NCBI GenBank assembly: GCA_030432255.1 | Contig: JAUIHS010000012.1 | Location: 57,090-121,089, forward strand | DNA length: 64,000 bases | From: Phycisphaerae bacterium | GTDB lineage: Bacteria > Planctomycetota > Phycisphaerae > Phycisphaerales > UBA1924 | Direction of reading: 5' to 3' | In this document: piece after piece, positions 44,630 to 52,600 of the stretch | Position numbering within the stretch: the first letter of the stretch is position 1 | Layout: every line of letters starts with the position of its first letter | Notes under the pieces: model-generated | Told to the model about the DNA's origin: nothing | What the model saw: the letters and a program-made list of their open reading frames with translations, nothing else | Database searches by the model: none | Program-made: the position numbers and the translations under genes

Positions 44630-45046
44630 CTATCGGCCGATGGGGGAGACCCGGAACACCCAGAGTCCTCCTGACCGGCGTCCCACGAAGCGGCGCTGTC
44701 CGCCACCGAAGTCCACCGTCCAGTCCACGTGGTCCCCTTCGGCGGAGGCGGTCCCCAGCAAGGTGCCGCTCGCAACTCGCCGAACGCTTCCCCGACCGCC
44801 ATTCACCGGACCCTCATGGCCGAGGTAGAGTCGCCTGTGGTCCTGGATGCGTTCCGCCTCAAATTCATCTTCCCTGATCGCATCGATCCGGGCTGCGGTC
44901 CGGAAGGTCGCCACGTCGCGAATGTCGGCTTCAGTTCCGGAATCCACGCCACTCGGGGCCACAAGCCAGTCGAAGTGGCTCTCCCGTGCGGAGGTCCGAT
45001 GCTCAAGGAGAACTGTGGTGGACGGCAGCGGGCGCGACAGGGTCAT
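44630..45046 (-). CDS. LigD 3'-phosphoesterase-like domain protein
   Basis: The 138-residue protein resembles the stand-alone form of the LigD phosphoesterase domain: VLLEHRTSARESHFDWLV (with His24 and Asp26 in the HxD position), QDHRRLYLGHEGP and VNGGRGSVRRVASGTL correspond to EHD...HxDxxL, DHxxxYxxxEG and GxGxVxxxxxGT of that family. In LigD the domain trims 3'-ends during non-homologous end joining; small stand-alone versions are less studied. TACAAT ends only 6 bases before this ATG, so the mRNA may be leaderless. It is followed by asnB and divergent from the TPR lipoprotein gene. Confidence 0.7.
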   Translation of the reverse strand: MTLSRPLPSTTVLLEHRTSARESHFDWLVAPSGVDSGTEADIRDVATFRTAARIDAIREDEFEAERIQDHRRLYLGHEGPVNGGRGSVRRVASGTLLGTASAEGDHVDWTVDFGGGQRRFVGRRSGGLWVFRVSPIGR

Positions 45047-45052
45047 GTCACG

Positions 45053-45058
45053 ATTGTA
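45053..45058 (-). promoter_or_regulatory. Putative -10 box for a leaderless LigD-like transcript
   Basis: TACAAT on the minus strand lies 6 bases before the ATG at 45046, so a transcript starting about 7 bases after the box would begin at or next to the start codon. There is no Shine-Dalgarno sequence and no strong -35 box. Confidence 0.4.
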
Positions 45059-45091
45059 TGATGCTGCTGATACCCGCTTCCCGCGACGGAG

Positions 45092-45775
45092 ATGATGATG
45101 CTGACTCGCTGCTTGAAACTGGCCCTCCTGGCTCTGACCATCGCCTCCATCGGTGCCTGCCAATCCGGTCGACCTGTCCACGTGGCCTATGCCGAAGCGG
45201 AGGCCGCCTTCGAGAAGGGTGAATTCGACCTCGCGACACCCGACTACGAATACGTGATCGAGCGCCGACCCGGCAGCGTCGAGGCGAAGAAGAGCCGCGT
45301 CAAACTGGCGCGCTGCTACCTCTTTGCCGACCGCCCCGCGATGGCCCGCGAGCAACTGGAAGCCGCTCGCACGCAGTACCCTGATGACCCGGCGATTCTG
45401 GACCTGATGGCGGACACGGTCATCGAGGTGGGCGATGCCGAATCGCTCCACGAGACCCTCACCACCATTGCTCGCGAACGCAATCAACCGGAAGACTGGA
45501 GGCGCCTCGGCCGGGCCATGGCTGCCGCCGGCGACATGGACGAAGCCGAACGTGCCTTCCAGCGCGCTGCCATCGTGGATCGCGGCCACACCCTCGAGTC
45601 CCAACTCGCGCTGGCCCGCTTCTACCAGGACATTGGAGACGATGAGAACGCGCTGAAGCGTCTGCGGATGGCGCTGTACGTCGATCCCTCCAACGAAGAG
45701 GTCCGGGCCCTGATCCGGGACTACGGTGCCATCCCGGGCCCGACCTACGCCATTCGTCCCGCCGAGTGGCGCTGA
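45092..45775 (+). CDS. TPR lipoprotein
   Basis: The 227-residue protein begins with a lipoprotein signal ending in a lipobox (ASIGACQSG, Cys23). Five or so tetratricopeptide-like repeats follow, for example YAEAEAAFEKGEFDLATPDY, AMAAAGDMDEAERAFQRAA and ALARFYQDIGDDENALKRLR. It is probably attached to the outer membrane and mediates protein contacts. Its promoter should lie in the short region shared with the LigD-like gene. No catalytic motif. Confidence 0.88.
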   Translation: MMMLTRCLKLALLALTIASIGACQSGRPVHVAYAEAEAAFEKGEFDLATPDYEYVIERRPGSVEAKKSRVKLARCYLFADRPAMAREQLEAARTQYPDDPAILDLMADTVIEVGDAESLHETLTTIARERNQPEDWRRLGRAMAAAGDMDEAERAFQRAAIVDRGHTLESQLALARFYQDIGDDENALKRLRMALYVDPSNEEVRALIRDYGAIPGPTYAIRPAEWR

Positions 45776-45938
45776 GTATCGGACCCTCGCGACCCGCATT
45801 GGCCGCACGAACGCTGTATTCGCGCCACGCGGCCATCCGATTCTGATCCGATACCCCGGGGTCATCGCTTCACGACCCGATGTTCACTCATACCGACCCA
45901 TCGGGACGGTATCGCTGTGATCGCATCGGAGAGCCACC

Positions 45939-47696
45939 ATGAGACGCCAGATCGTGCAATCGCTGCTTGTCTTCGCGACGAGCGCATCAGCCAACGCAGC
46001 CGTGATCTTCGTGGATGCGGACCAGACGACCAATCCGGCAGATGGTCTGTCATGGGCGACAGCGTTCACCGACCTCCAGGCAGCCATTGACTTCGCCTCG
46101 GAGGAGGATCAGGTCTGGGTCGCCGAAGGCACCTACTCGCCCGGCCCCGGAGCGTCCACCTTCAACATCCCGCCTCGGATCTCGCTCTACGGCGGCTTCG
46201 ACGGTGTGTCCCCGGACTTCACCAGCAGGGACCTTGTAGCACATCCCACGATTCTCGACGGGGCCGCGGCACCGTCCAACGCACACCATGTCGTGACGAT
46301 GGTGAACGCCAGTCATCCGACGGTTCTGGATGGCTTCGTCATTCGGAATGGTCGGATCAACTCGACTGCTGCGGTCCGCGATGGCGCCGGTATTCTGCTG
46401 GTCGCCGACCAGTCCAACTGTGCCCCGGTCATCAGTCACTGCCACATCATGAACAACGAGATCCTCGCGTCTGATGGAAGTGACGGAAACGGGGCCGGGA
46501 TCGGCATGGTCGTGTCGGACGGTGGTATCTGCCTGCCCGTGATCACGGAGTGCGTTATTGAATCCAACAGCGCGGCTCGCAGGGGCGGCGGCGTCTTTGT
46601 CGCTCCCGCATGCCATGCCATGTTCACGGACTGCCTCTTCATCGCGAACACCGCGAGTGCGGGCGGCGGTCTGGGCGGTGGGGCGGTGGCAACGACTTCG
46701 GAGTCCTTCGTCGATATCGTCGGGTGCGCCTTCTGGAACAACAACTGCCTCGGCGCGGGTGGAGCCGTTTCGTTTCAGAACGCGGCGGCATCCACAATCG
46801 TGGACTCGCTCTTTGCGTACAACTACACGACATCGAACGCCAATGGCGGCGCGGTGCATGCCACGACAACCGGGACCATCACGATTGATCGCACGGGGTT
46901 CGTGGGTAACGTGGCACGTGATGGCGGCGCCCTGTCTCTCGACTTCGGTGTGATCACCGTTTTGAACAGCATTTTCAGTGGCAACCAGGCAACCCGCGAC
47001 GGTGGGGCGGTGCGTTCCTTCACCGGTGATCTGATCAACTGCACGTTCGCGCACAACCTTGCGGCACGGAACGGTGGGGGGATCTGGAGCCAGGCGGAGG
47101 TGCACAACACGATCGCCTGGAGCAACGAGAGCACGAACACGAATCACGACAACATCTACTTCGTGACCGCTGGATCGAAGATGCCATCACTGGTCACGTA
47201 CTCGAATGTCGAGGGCGGCGTTCCGTCAGACTGGGGCACCACCAACCTCGGGATCGACCCCGAGTTCCTGGACAGCGACGGTGTCGATGACCAGGCGGGC
47301 ACCATCGACGATGATCTCCGGATCGCCGGTCACGGTGTGTCACCCTGCCTTGACGCCGGCGACAATGCGCGGGTCAGCGGTGTGACCTGGGACTTCCACC
47401 GCCGCCAGCGGCTCGTCGACGACGTCGCGGCCACCGACGCGGGGAGTGGATCCGGCCCGATTGTCGATATCGGAGCGGTTGAGTTCCCGTGCCTCAGCTA
47501 CTGCGATGCGGACCTGAACGACGACGGTTCCGTGAACTTCGACGACCTCAACCTGGTCCTGCTGAACTGGGCCCGCCTTGACTCGTCGTGTCTCCCCGGG
47601 GACGTCGATGGGTCAGGGGAGGTCAATTTCGACGACCTCAATCGGGTTCTCCTTCGCTGGGGGAGCGACTGCACGTTCCCGGGAATCGGGCTTTGA
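45939..47696 (+). CDS. Secreted right-handed beta-helix protein with dockerin-like tail
   Basis: The 585-residue protein starts with a signal peptide (RRQIVQSLLVFATSASANAA) and a parallel beta-helix region: VIFVDADQTTNPADGLSWAT and ISLYGGFDGVSPDFTSRD match the choice-of-anchor Q / polymorphic outer membrane type, and repeats such as GGAVHATTTGTITIDRTGF, GGALSLDFGVITVLNSIFSG and NGGGIWSQAEVHNTIAWSN are classical coils. It ends in two dockerin-like repeats (DLNDDGSVNFDDLNLVLLNW, DVDGSGEVNFDDLNRVLLRW). Possibly a polysaccharide-binding or adhesive exoprotein; no lyase residues could be assigned. An 18-base palindrome overlaps its stop. Confidence 0.9.
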   Translation: MRRQIVQSLLVFATSASANAAVIFVDADQTTNPADGLSWATAFTDLQAAIDFASEEDQVWVAEGTYSPGPGASTFNIPPRISLYGGFDGVSPDFTSRDLVAHPTILDGAAAPSNAHHVVTMVNASHPTVLDGFVIRNGRINSTAAVRDGAGILLVADQSNCAPVISHCHIMNNEILASDGSDGNGAGIGMVVSDGGICLPVITECVIESNSAARRGGGVFVAPACHAMFTDCLFIANTASAGGGLGGGAVATTSESFVDIVGCAFWNNNCLGAGGAVSFQNAAASTIVDSLFAYNYTTSNANGGAVHATTTGTITIDRTGFVGNVARDGGALSLDFGVITVLNSIFSGNQATRDGGAVRSFTGDLINCTFAHNLAARNGGGIWSQAEVHNTIAWSNESTNTNHDNIYFVTAGSKMPSLVTYSNVEGGVPSDWGTTNLGIDPEFLDSDGVDDQAGTIDDDLRIAGHGVSPCLDAGDNARVSGVTWDFHRRQRLVDDVAATDAGSGSGPIVDIGAVEFPCLSYCDADLNDDGSVNFDDLNLVLLNWARLDSSCLPGDVDGSGEVNFDDLNRVLLRWGSDCTFPGIGL

Positions 47697-47710
47697 CAGG
47701 ATCCTGTCAA
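47693..47710. promoter_or_regulatory. 18-base perfect palindrome before nrdR
   Basis: TTGACAGGATCCTGTCAA is an uninterrupted 18-base palindrome overlapping the stop of the beta-helix gene. TTGACA could also be a -35 box for nrdR, with CAAGAT 17 bases on as a weak -10. Confidence 0.5.
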
Positions 47711-47721
47711 GACGTCAAGAT

Positions 47722-47748
47722 GTTGGGGTATGCAGTCCACACCCCAAC
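47722..47748. promoter_or_regulatory. 8-bp perfect stem-loop before nrdR
   Basis: GTTGGGGT (47722-47729) pairs perfectly with ACCCCAAC (47741-47748) across an 11-base loop. No T tract follows. It lies 20 bases before the nrdR start and may be an attenuator-like structure, an operator or an inefficient terminator for the gene upstream. Confidence 0.55.
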
Positions 47749-47767
47749 CTGATGTAGCCTGTCCCGC

Positions 47768-48265
47768 ATGATCTGTCCCTTCTGTGAAACCAACAACGAC
47801 AAGGTCATCGACAGCCGGTCAAGCGAGGCGGGGCGGGTCATCCGCCGTCGCCGCCAATGTCTGGGATGTGGCAAGCGCTTCACGACCTATGAGCGGATCG
47901 AAGAGAGCACACGTCTCACGGTGATCAAGCGTGATGGCTCCCGGGAGCCGTTCAATCGGGAAAACCTGCTCAATGGAGTCCGCATCGCCTGCGGCAAGCG
48001 GCCGGTCGCTGAGGATGCGAAACTGCAACTCGTCGACGAGGTGGAGGACGAATTGCACCGGACGCATGACCGCGAGGTTGAGTCTCGCGAGATCGGCGAG
48101 CGGGTGGCCCGGAAGCTCAGAGCACTCGATGAAATCGCCTACGTCCGGTTCGCCAGCGAGTACTACCAGTTTCGGAACGTAGGTGACATCATGGCCCAGT
48201 TGGAGGAACTCAGCCTCCATGCCCGGGACGTCAAGGAACAGCAGCGCCTCTTCGAGACACCATGA
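47768..48265 (+). CDS. nrdR: NrdR transcriptional repressor of ribonucleotide reductase genes
   Basis: The 165-residue NrdR is textbook: N-terminal zinc ribbon CPFC (3-6) and CLGC (31-34) with VIDSRSSEAGRVIRRRRQ between, FTTYERIE, then an ATP-cone (about 47-137, VIKRDGSREPFNRENL). It senses dATP/ATP and represses nrd operons. No ribonucleotide reductase gene lies in the window. Its stop overlaps the next lipoprotein gene by 4 bases. Confidence 0.97.
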   Translation: MICPFCETNNDKVIDSRSSEAGRVIRRRRQCLGCGKRFTTYERIEESTRLTVIKRDGSREPFNRENLLNGVRIACGKRPVAEDAKLQLVDEVEDELHRTHDREVESREIGERVARKLRALDEIAYVRFASEYYQFRNVGDIMAQLEELSLHARDVKEQQRLFETP

Positions 48266-48825
48266 TGATCCGAATCCTGTTCTGCCTCATACTCCTCCTG
48301 ACAATCAGCCCGCTCAATGGCTGTGCGACGCCCGGTTCAGACGAAGTGAACGCAGCATCCTCCGGCGACACCGATGTGGATGTGGCCACCGAATCGCGGC
48401 GTCCCATGCCGCGGGATCCGGATGCCTATGGCCCGGGACCGGGCACACCGATTGACGAGGCTGAGATCGCGGAAGCCGAATCGACTCCGGCGGCGGATCC
48501 TGAGGAGTTCGAGTCGGTTCAGGATGACAATGAGGTCGTGCCGGAGACGGGTCGACCCACGTGGTGGTTCTCAGAACACCGCCGGTCCGAAGACGGCCGG
48601 GTCACGATCTGTGCCGAAGTGCTCGGCGCCACGATGCTGGATGTCCGACGGGGAGTGCTCGATGAAGCGCGGCGCCAGATGCGAGAGCACCTGGGGCTGG
48701 CTGACGATGCTCCAATCCCGGGAGAGGCGATCGACCGGGTCTGGACCACGCCACTTCCGACCGCGCGCAGCGGCGACGTCCGCTATGCCGGATATGCGAT
48801 GCTGTCTGCGGGTGGCGAGGGCTGA
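48262..48825 (+). CDS. Putative lipoprotein of unknown function
   Basis: The 187-residue protein starts 4 bases inside nrdR. Its signal ends in a lipobox (SPLNGCATPG, Cys21). An acidic, low-complexity stretch (about 25-95) is followed by a folded region of about 85 residues (WWFSEHRRSEDGRVTICAEV, LDEARRQMREHLGL) that I do not recognise; the last part vaguely recalls LPP20/DUF-type lipoprotein domains. Probably anchored in the envelope. It converges on the zinc-ribbon gene with a 4-base gap. Confidence 0.8.
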   Translation: MMIRILFCLILLLTISPLNGCATPGSDEVNAASSGDTDVDVATESRRPMPRDPDAYGPGPGTPIDEAEIAEAESTPAADPEEFESVQDDNEVVPETGRPTWWFSEHRRSEDGRVTICAEVLGATMLDVRRGVLDEARRQMREHLGLADDAPIPGEAIDRVWTTPLPTARSGDVRYAGYAMLSAGGEG

Positions 48826-48829
48826 CCAA

Positions 48830-49621
48830 TCAGTCCGACGGTACGGCCTTCTTGTTCTTTTTCAGGTGACTTGTAGAGATCGAATCTCTCAGGTCTTCCT
48901 CGATGTAGAGGATCACCTGGCATGCCGGGCACGCGATCAGTTCATCTGATCTCTTCAGAAGTCGGTTGACCGGCTCGATCGGAAGGTGCGTGTAGCAGTT
49001 GCCGCAGGTGTATTCCATGTTGCGGCGGTCCTGCTCCTCGACCGGAGCCATGACTTCTTCCGGATCGTGCTTGGCGAGCCGCTCCTCGTAGATGGCGAGA
49101 GCACTTCCGGGAACATCCTTGACGGCTTCAGCCCGAAGGCCCTGAAGCTCCTCAAGGCGCTCGCGAATCTCGGCTTCCTTGCGATCGCGATCTGACTTCG
49201 CCACTTCGCGCACCTTCTCACGCTCGGCGATCTGATCCGTCAGTTCGGTCGCATGAACCCGAAGTTCTTCCAGCTTGTTGAGCGTCTCGATCGCCCGCTC
49301 TTCAATGAGGCCGCGATCGGCCTTCAGCGTATTGATCTCGGTGAGGTGAGCCGAGTGTTCCTTGCTGGTCTGCGCGCTGTTCATTCGGTCGCGCAACATC
49401 GCGATGCGTTCGTCCAGACCCTTGGTCTCGGTCTCATCGTTGTGCTCGGATGCTTCGAGCTGCCGGATCTGGCTCTGCAATGCCCGCGCCTGATCATTCA
49501 GGTCACCGAGTTGCTTCTCCTGAGCTGACAGGTAACGCTCCGCCGCCCGCAGGCGGCTCTGCAGCCCGGTAAGCTGCTGATCAACACGATAAAGACTGAG
49601 CAGTTTGGCAGTAACGGTCAT
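48830..49621 (-). CDS. Coiled-coil protein with C4-type zinc ribbon
   Basis: The first 190 residues of 263 form a long coiled coil (for example LRAAERYLSAQEKQLGDLND and IAEREKVREVAKSDRDRKEA). The C-terminal zinc ribbon has Cys206, Cys209, Cys231 and Cys234 (TCGNCYTHLPIE and ACPACQVILY). It matches the widespread C4-type zinc-ribbon/DUF164 family, sometimes linked to Nif3; the molecular role is largely unknown. GGAG lies before the ATG. It is transcribed on the same strand after uppS and cdsA. Confidence 0.9.
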   Translation of the reverse strand: MTVTAKLLSLYRVDQQLTGLQSRLRAAERYLSAQEKQLGDLNDQARALQSQIRQLEASEHNDETETKGLDERIAMLRDRMNSAQTSKEHSAHLTEINTLKADRGLIEERAIETLNKLEELRVHATELTDQIAEREKVREVAKSDRDRKEAEIRERLEELQGLRAEAVKDVPGSALAIYEERLAKHDPEEVMAPVEEQDRRNMEYTCGNCYTHLPIEPVNRLLKRSDELIACPACQVILYIEEDLRDSISTSHLKKNKKAVPSD

Positions 49622-49680
49622 TCAGATCTCCGAATTCCCCGGACTCTCAAGCCATAGTGTACCACCAACTTGACCCTCGG

Positions 49681-50562
49681 TCAGGTCGAGATGTGCAACG
49701 CGGCAAGAACCCAGTACATCACCGGCGCCGCGAGCAGTGGGGAGTCAATCACGTCCAGGACGCCGCCGAAGCCGGGGAGTATCGATGAGGAGTCCTTGAC
49801 CCCGGCATCACGCTTCAGGAGGCTTGCCATCAGGTCCCCGCCCTGGCCGACAAGCCCGAGAATCGCGCCGGTGACCGCCCCATGCCAGATGGCGACGTTG
49901 GCACGAATGCCGTGCACCTCAACCGAGTCGGCCGAGACGAGCATTGCCGCGACCATCCCGATCAACGTCGAGGTCGCCACCCCGCCAACGAGCCCTTCCC
50001 ACGTCTTTCCCGGACTCAACCACGGGATGAGCTTGTGCCGACCGATCGCAGTCCCGGTGAAGTAGGCTCCGATATCGCAGGACTTGGTCACCAGCAGGAC
50101 CGCGAGGACAACCCACGCCGAATAGTCCCGGCGGAGCACGAGAATGAAGCCTCCCATCAGCCCGATGTAGACGAAGGTCAGCAGGGTCGCGGATACGGAG
50201 GCCACAACGCCCTCAGTGGTCTGGCGTCGGGAATAGAAGATGAAACTGGTCAGCATGACCAGCGTCGCCCCGGTGCAGGCCATCGCAGCCCCCATCGATT
50301 CATCGAGACTGCCCGGTAACAATCCGGAGGTCGCCAGCCCCACCAGGACCACAATGATCGTCAGACGCCTGCTCGAAGCGATCCCGCGGGCGTGGAACAT
50401 CGCCGACATCTCGATGGATGCACCGATGGCCGCGATGGCCATGAGTGGAAACAGGATCAGTCCGGGCCACCCGGACACCTGCTCCAGCCATTCGTCCAGC
50501 CAGACCACGCCGACGAGCAGGAGGATGAGAACAGGGCCGAAGAGGAGCCGATGATGAAGCAC
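49681..50562 (-). CDS. cdsA: Phosphatidate cytidylyltransferase
   Basis: CdsA makes CDP-diacylglycerol, the precursor of bacterial phospholipids. The 293-residue protein is polytopic and has the KSCDIGAYFTGTAIGRHKL region, SPGKTWEGLVGG and, near the end, the family signature LKRDAGVKDSSSILPGFGG followed by VLDVIDS. In that signature the common PGHGG is PGFGG and DR is DV, conservative changes also seen in diverse CdsA proteins. The start is a GTG at 50562 without an obvious ribosome site. It usually follows uppS; here one unknown gene lies between. Confidence 0.93.
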   Translation of the reverse strand: MLHHRLLFGPVLILLLVGVVWLDEWLEQVSGWPGLILFPLMAIAAIGASIEMSAMFHARGIASSRRLTIIVVLVGLATSGLLPGSLDESMGAAMACTGATLVMLTSFIFYSRRQTTEGVVASVSATLLTFVYIGLMGGFILVLRRDYSAWVVLAVLLVTKSCDIGAYFTGTAIGRHKLIPWLSPGKTWEGLVGGVATSTLIGMVAAMLVSADSVEVHGIRANVAIWHGAVTGAILGLVGQGGDLMASLLKRDAGVKDSSSILPGFGGVLDVIDSPLLAAPVMYWVLAALHIST

Positions 50563-50641
50563 GGCAACAGCCTAGCGACCGCTCCGGAACTTGCACGGCC
50601 GTACCCCGCGGCCGGTCCCATGCAGGCCGGGACGACTCACG

Positions 50642-51538
50642 TCAGTCGAGTGCTCCGAGGACCCGGAAGAGCTGCTCGGTGACACCCTGCGCCTCGACGT
50701 GTACCCGCCGCGACCCGTCCTCTTCGATGCAGGTCGTATGCAGTTGCTCGATGCCCATGGGGGTCGCCCAGAAGATGGCATCGCTCAGCATATCGTCACC
50801 CCGGCCGGCAGCCATCGTGAAGACCACCTGCACCAGGTTGGCGAAGCCATGGGCCCCGGCATTCCGTTCGACCGGGAGGGCCACCATGATGTCCGAACCG
50901 GGGACTGCGAAGAGTACACCCAGCGACGGGTCCTGATCCGGAAGGACATCCTTGAGTATCAGGCTTGCCGAGGATGCGGGCTCCTGATCGGAAACAATCG
51001 CCACGACACCATTCGTATTCACGACCTCATGGATGGTGTCGGGGCCGAAGATGCCACGGATGTTGTCCAGAGCGAGCATCATCGCATCGTCGAAATCCAG
51101 CGGCCACACATCCAGCACGGGTGTGGTGACCCAGGTCGCTCCGGCTCCATTGCCGACCGCGAGTGCCTTGTACAGTCCGCCGTATGAAGGTCGTCGACAC
51201 ATGGCCCGATCCGGTCCCTGGAAGACACTCTCAGGGACGATGCGCGGACGAAGACGATGGCGGATCGAGGGAAAGTCAGCCATCAGTTCCGGTGAGAGCT
51301 TCAGGCCGAGCGTCTCGGCGGTCGTCAGGGCGAGGTCCGTCAGACCCGGCATGTCGGTCATGGCTTCGATGGTGTGCCCGAGAGAAGCCACATCCAGCCG
51401 CATGCGCTCGCCGTGACGCTCCACTTCCGCCTCGTCTCCCCGCCAGCGCTCGACGGGGAACTCAAGCAGTGACAGCGCCTCCTCAAGGGCCTGACGCGTC
51501 GAATCGGACAAGGCGGGTTTGCGTGCTTTGCGAAACAT
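50642..51538 (-). CDS. Unknown protein between uppS and cdsA
   Basis: The ATG at 51538 gives 298 residues; a longer frame upstream overlaps uppS and is rejected. I do not recognise the family. There is no signal peptide or membrane segment. The N-terminal half is helical and acidic; the second half is alternating hydrophobic, with conserved-looking blocks VVNTNGVVAIVSDQEPASSA, GVLFAVPGSDIMVALPVERN and DAIFWATPMGIEQLHTTCIE. Its position between two envelope-lipid genes on the same strand suggests a linked function, but the 80-base gaps on both sides argue against tight coupling. Confidence 0.75.
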   Translation of the reverse strand: MFRKARKPALSDSTRQALEEALSLLEFPVERWRGDEAEVERHGERMRLDVASLGHTIEAMTDMPGLTDLALTTAETLGLKLSPELMADFPSIRHRLRPRIVPESVFQGPDRAMCRRPSYGGLYKALAVGNGAGATWVTTPVLDVWPLDFDDAMMLALDNIRGIFGPDTIHEVVNTNGVVAIVSDQEPASSASLILKDVLPDQDPSLGVLFAVPGSDIMVALPVERNAGAHGFANLVQVVFTMAAGRGDDMLSDAIFWATPMGIEQLHTTCIEEDGSRRVHVEAQGVTEQLFRVLGALD

Positions 51539-51617
51539 GTGACTCGTCTGAACTTCCCGTGGGGTCACTGAACGCCCCCATCCTACCCCGGCGACCGGAC
51601 CGCGCCGAGGTCCCCCT

Positions 51618-52493
51618 TCAATCGGACGTATCGCCGGCATCAAGCCCGCCGAAGCGTCGCCGACGAGCCGCGTAGGCTCGGAGTGCTTCAACGAACGACT
51701 GCTCGTCGAAGTCCGGCCAGTACTCGTTCGTCACGTAGATCTCCGAGTAACTGATCTGCCACAGCAGGAAATTGCTGATCCGCATTTCACCGGCGGTTCG
51801 AATCAACAGGTCCGGGTCGGGAATGCCGGCCGTGTGCAGCGCCGCCGCGATCGAGGATTCATCGATCGCATCCACATCGAGGCGGCCCTCGCGCACCTCG
51901 GATGCGATGGCGCGGCATGCATCCACGATCTCCAGGCGACTGGAATAATTCACCGCGAGGCACAGCATCGGTCCGGTGCAGTCGCGGGTCGCCTCCAAGG
52001 TGCGGTCGAGAGCCGCGACCGCATCCACAGGCAGCCCGTCGCGCCGACCGATCTGGCGGAAGCGGATGTTCTCGCGCACCAGTTCTTCCCGCTCCGAGTC
52101 CATGTACTGGCAATACAGCGACATCAACTCGGAGACCTCGTCACTGGGCCGCTTCCAGTTCTCCGCTGAGAAGGAGTACAGCGTCAGGCATTCGATGCCC
52201 AGACGCCCCGCGGCCCGGATGGCTGCTCGCACTGCGCGAGCGCCGTTTCGATGTCCGAACGCTCGCGGGAAGCCTCGATCAACGGCCCATCGCCCGTTGC
52301 CGTCCATGATGATCGCCACATGACGCGGCATGCGACTCGGCGGGACGTCCGGGATCAGGGCCACCGGATCTGCCGCCGGGCTGACCTGGCGCATCAGTCG
52401 GACCACCTCGCGCTCCGATGCCTCAGCGATCTCCTCCAGGGGCGTGACATCACGGCGTTCAAACGGATTCTCGATCGTGGCTTTACTCGTCAT
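51618..52493 (-). CDS. uppS: Isoprenyl transferase (undecaprenyl diphosphate synthase)
   Basis: UppS makes the C55 carrier lipid for peptidoglycan and LPS. The motifs are in order: HVAIIMDGNGRWAVDRGFPR (catalytic Asp), GHRNGARAVR, LTLYSFSAENWKRP, LCLAVNYSSRLEIVDA and DLLIRTAGEMRISNFLLWQ, ending with EYWPDFDEQSF. At 291 residues it has an N-terminal extension of about 55 residues compared with the usual 230-250, so an internal start is possible. It is divergent from rlmN. Confidence 0.96.
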   Translation of the reverse strand: MTSKATIENPFERRDVTPLEEIAEASEREVVRLMRQVSPAADPVALIPDVPPSRMPRHVAIIMDGNGRWAVDRGFPRAFGHRNGARAVRAAIRAAGRLGIECLTLYSFSAENWKRPSDEVSELMSLYCQYMDSEREELVRENIRFRQIGRRDGLPVDAVAALDRTLEATRDCTGPMLCLAVNYSSRLEIVDACRAIASEVREGRLDVDAIDESSIAAALHTAGIPDPDLLIRTAGEMRISNFLLWQISYSEIYVTNEYWPDFDEQSFVEALRAYAARRRRFGGLDAGDTSD

Positions 52494-52600
52494 GCTGCAG
52501 CGTTCTACGGTATTCTTCCTACGGAATTGCCAGTCCCGGAGTTCAGCCTACGCGATGTCAGCCTGAACTGCACGAGCCGAATCAGCGGGTTGAGGGAACC

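Noticed and set aside
44623..44802. Longer asnB start
   Set aside because: It would bury the catalytic Cys that must follow the initiator residue.
45047..45865. Upstream extension of the LigD-like gene
   Set aside because: It would overlap the divergent TPR lipoprotein gene in antisense; family similarity starts at the ATG at 45046.
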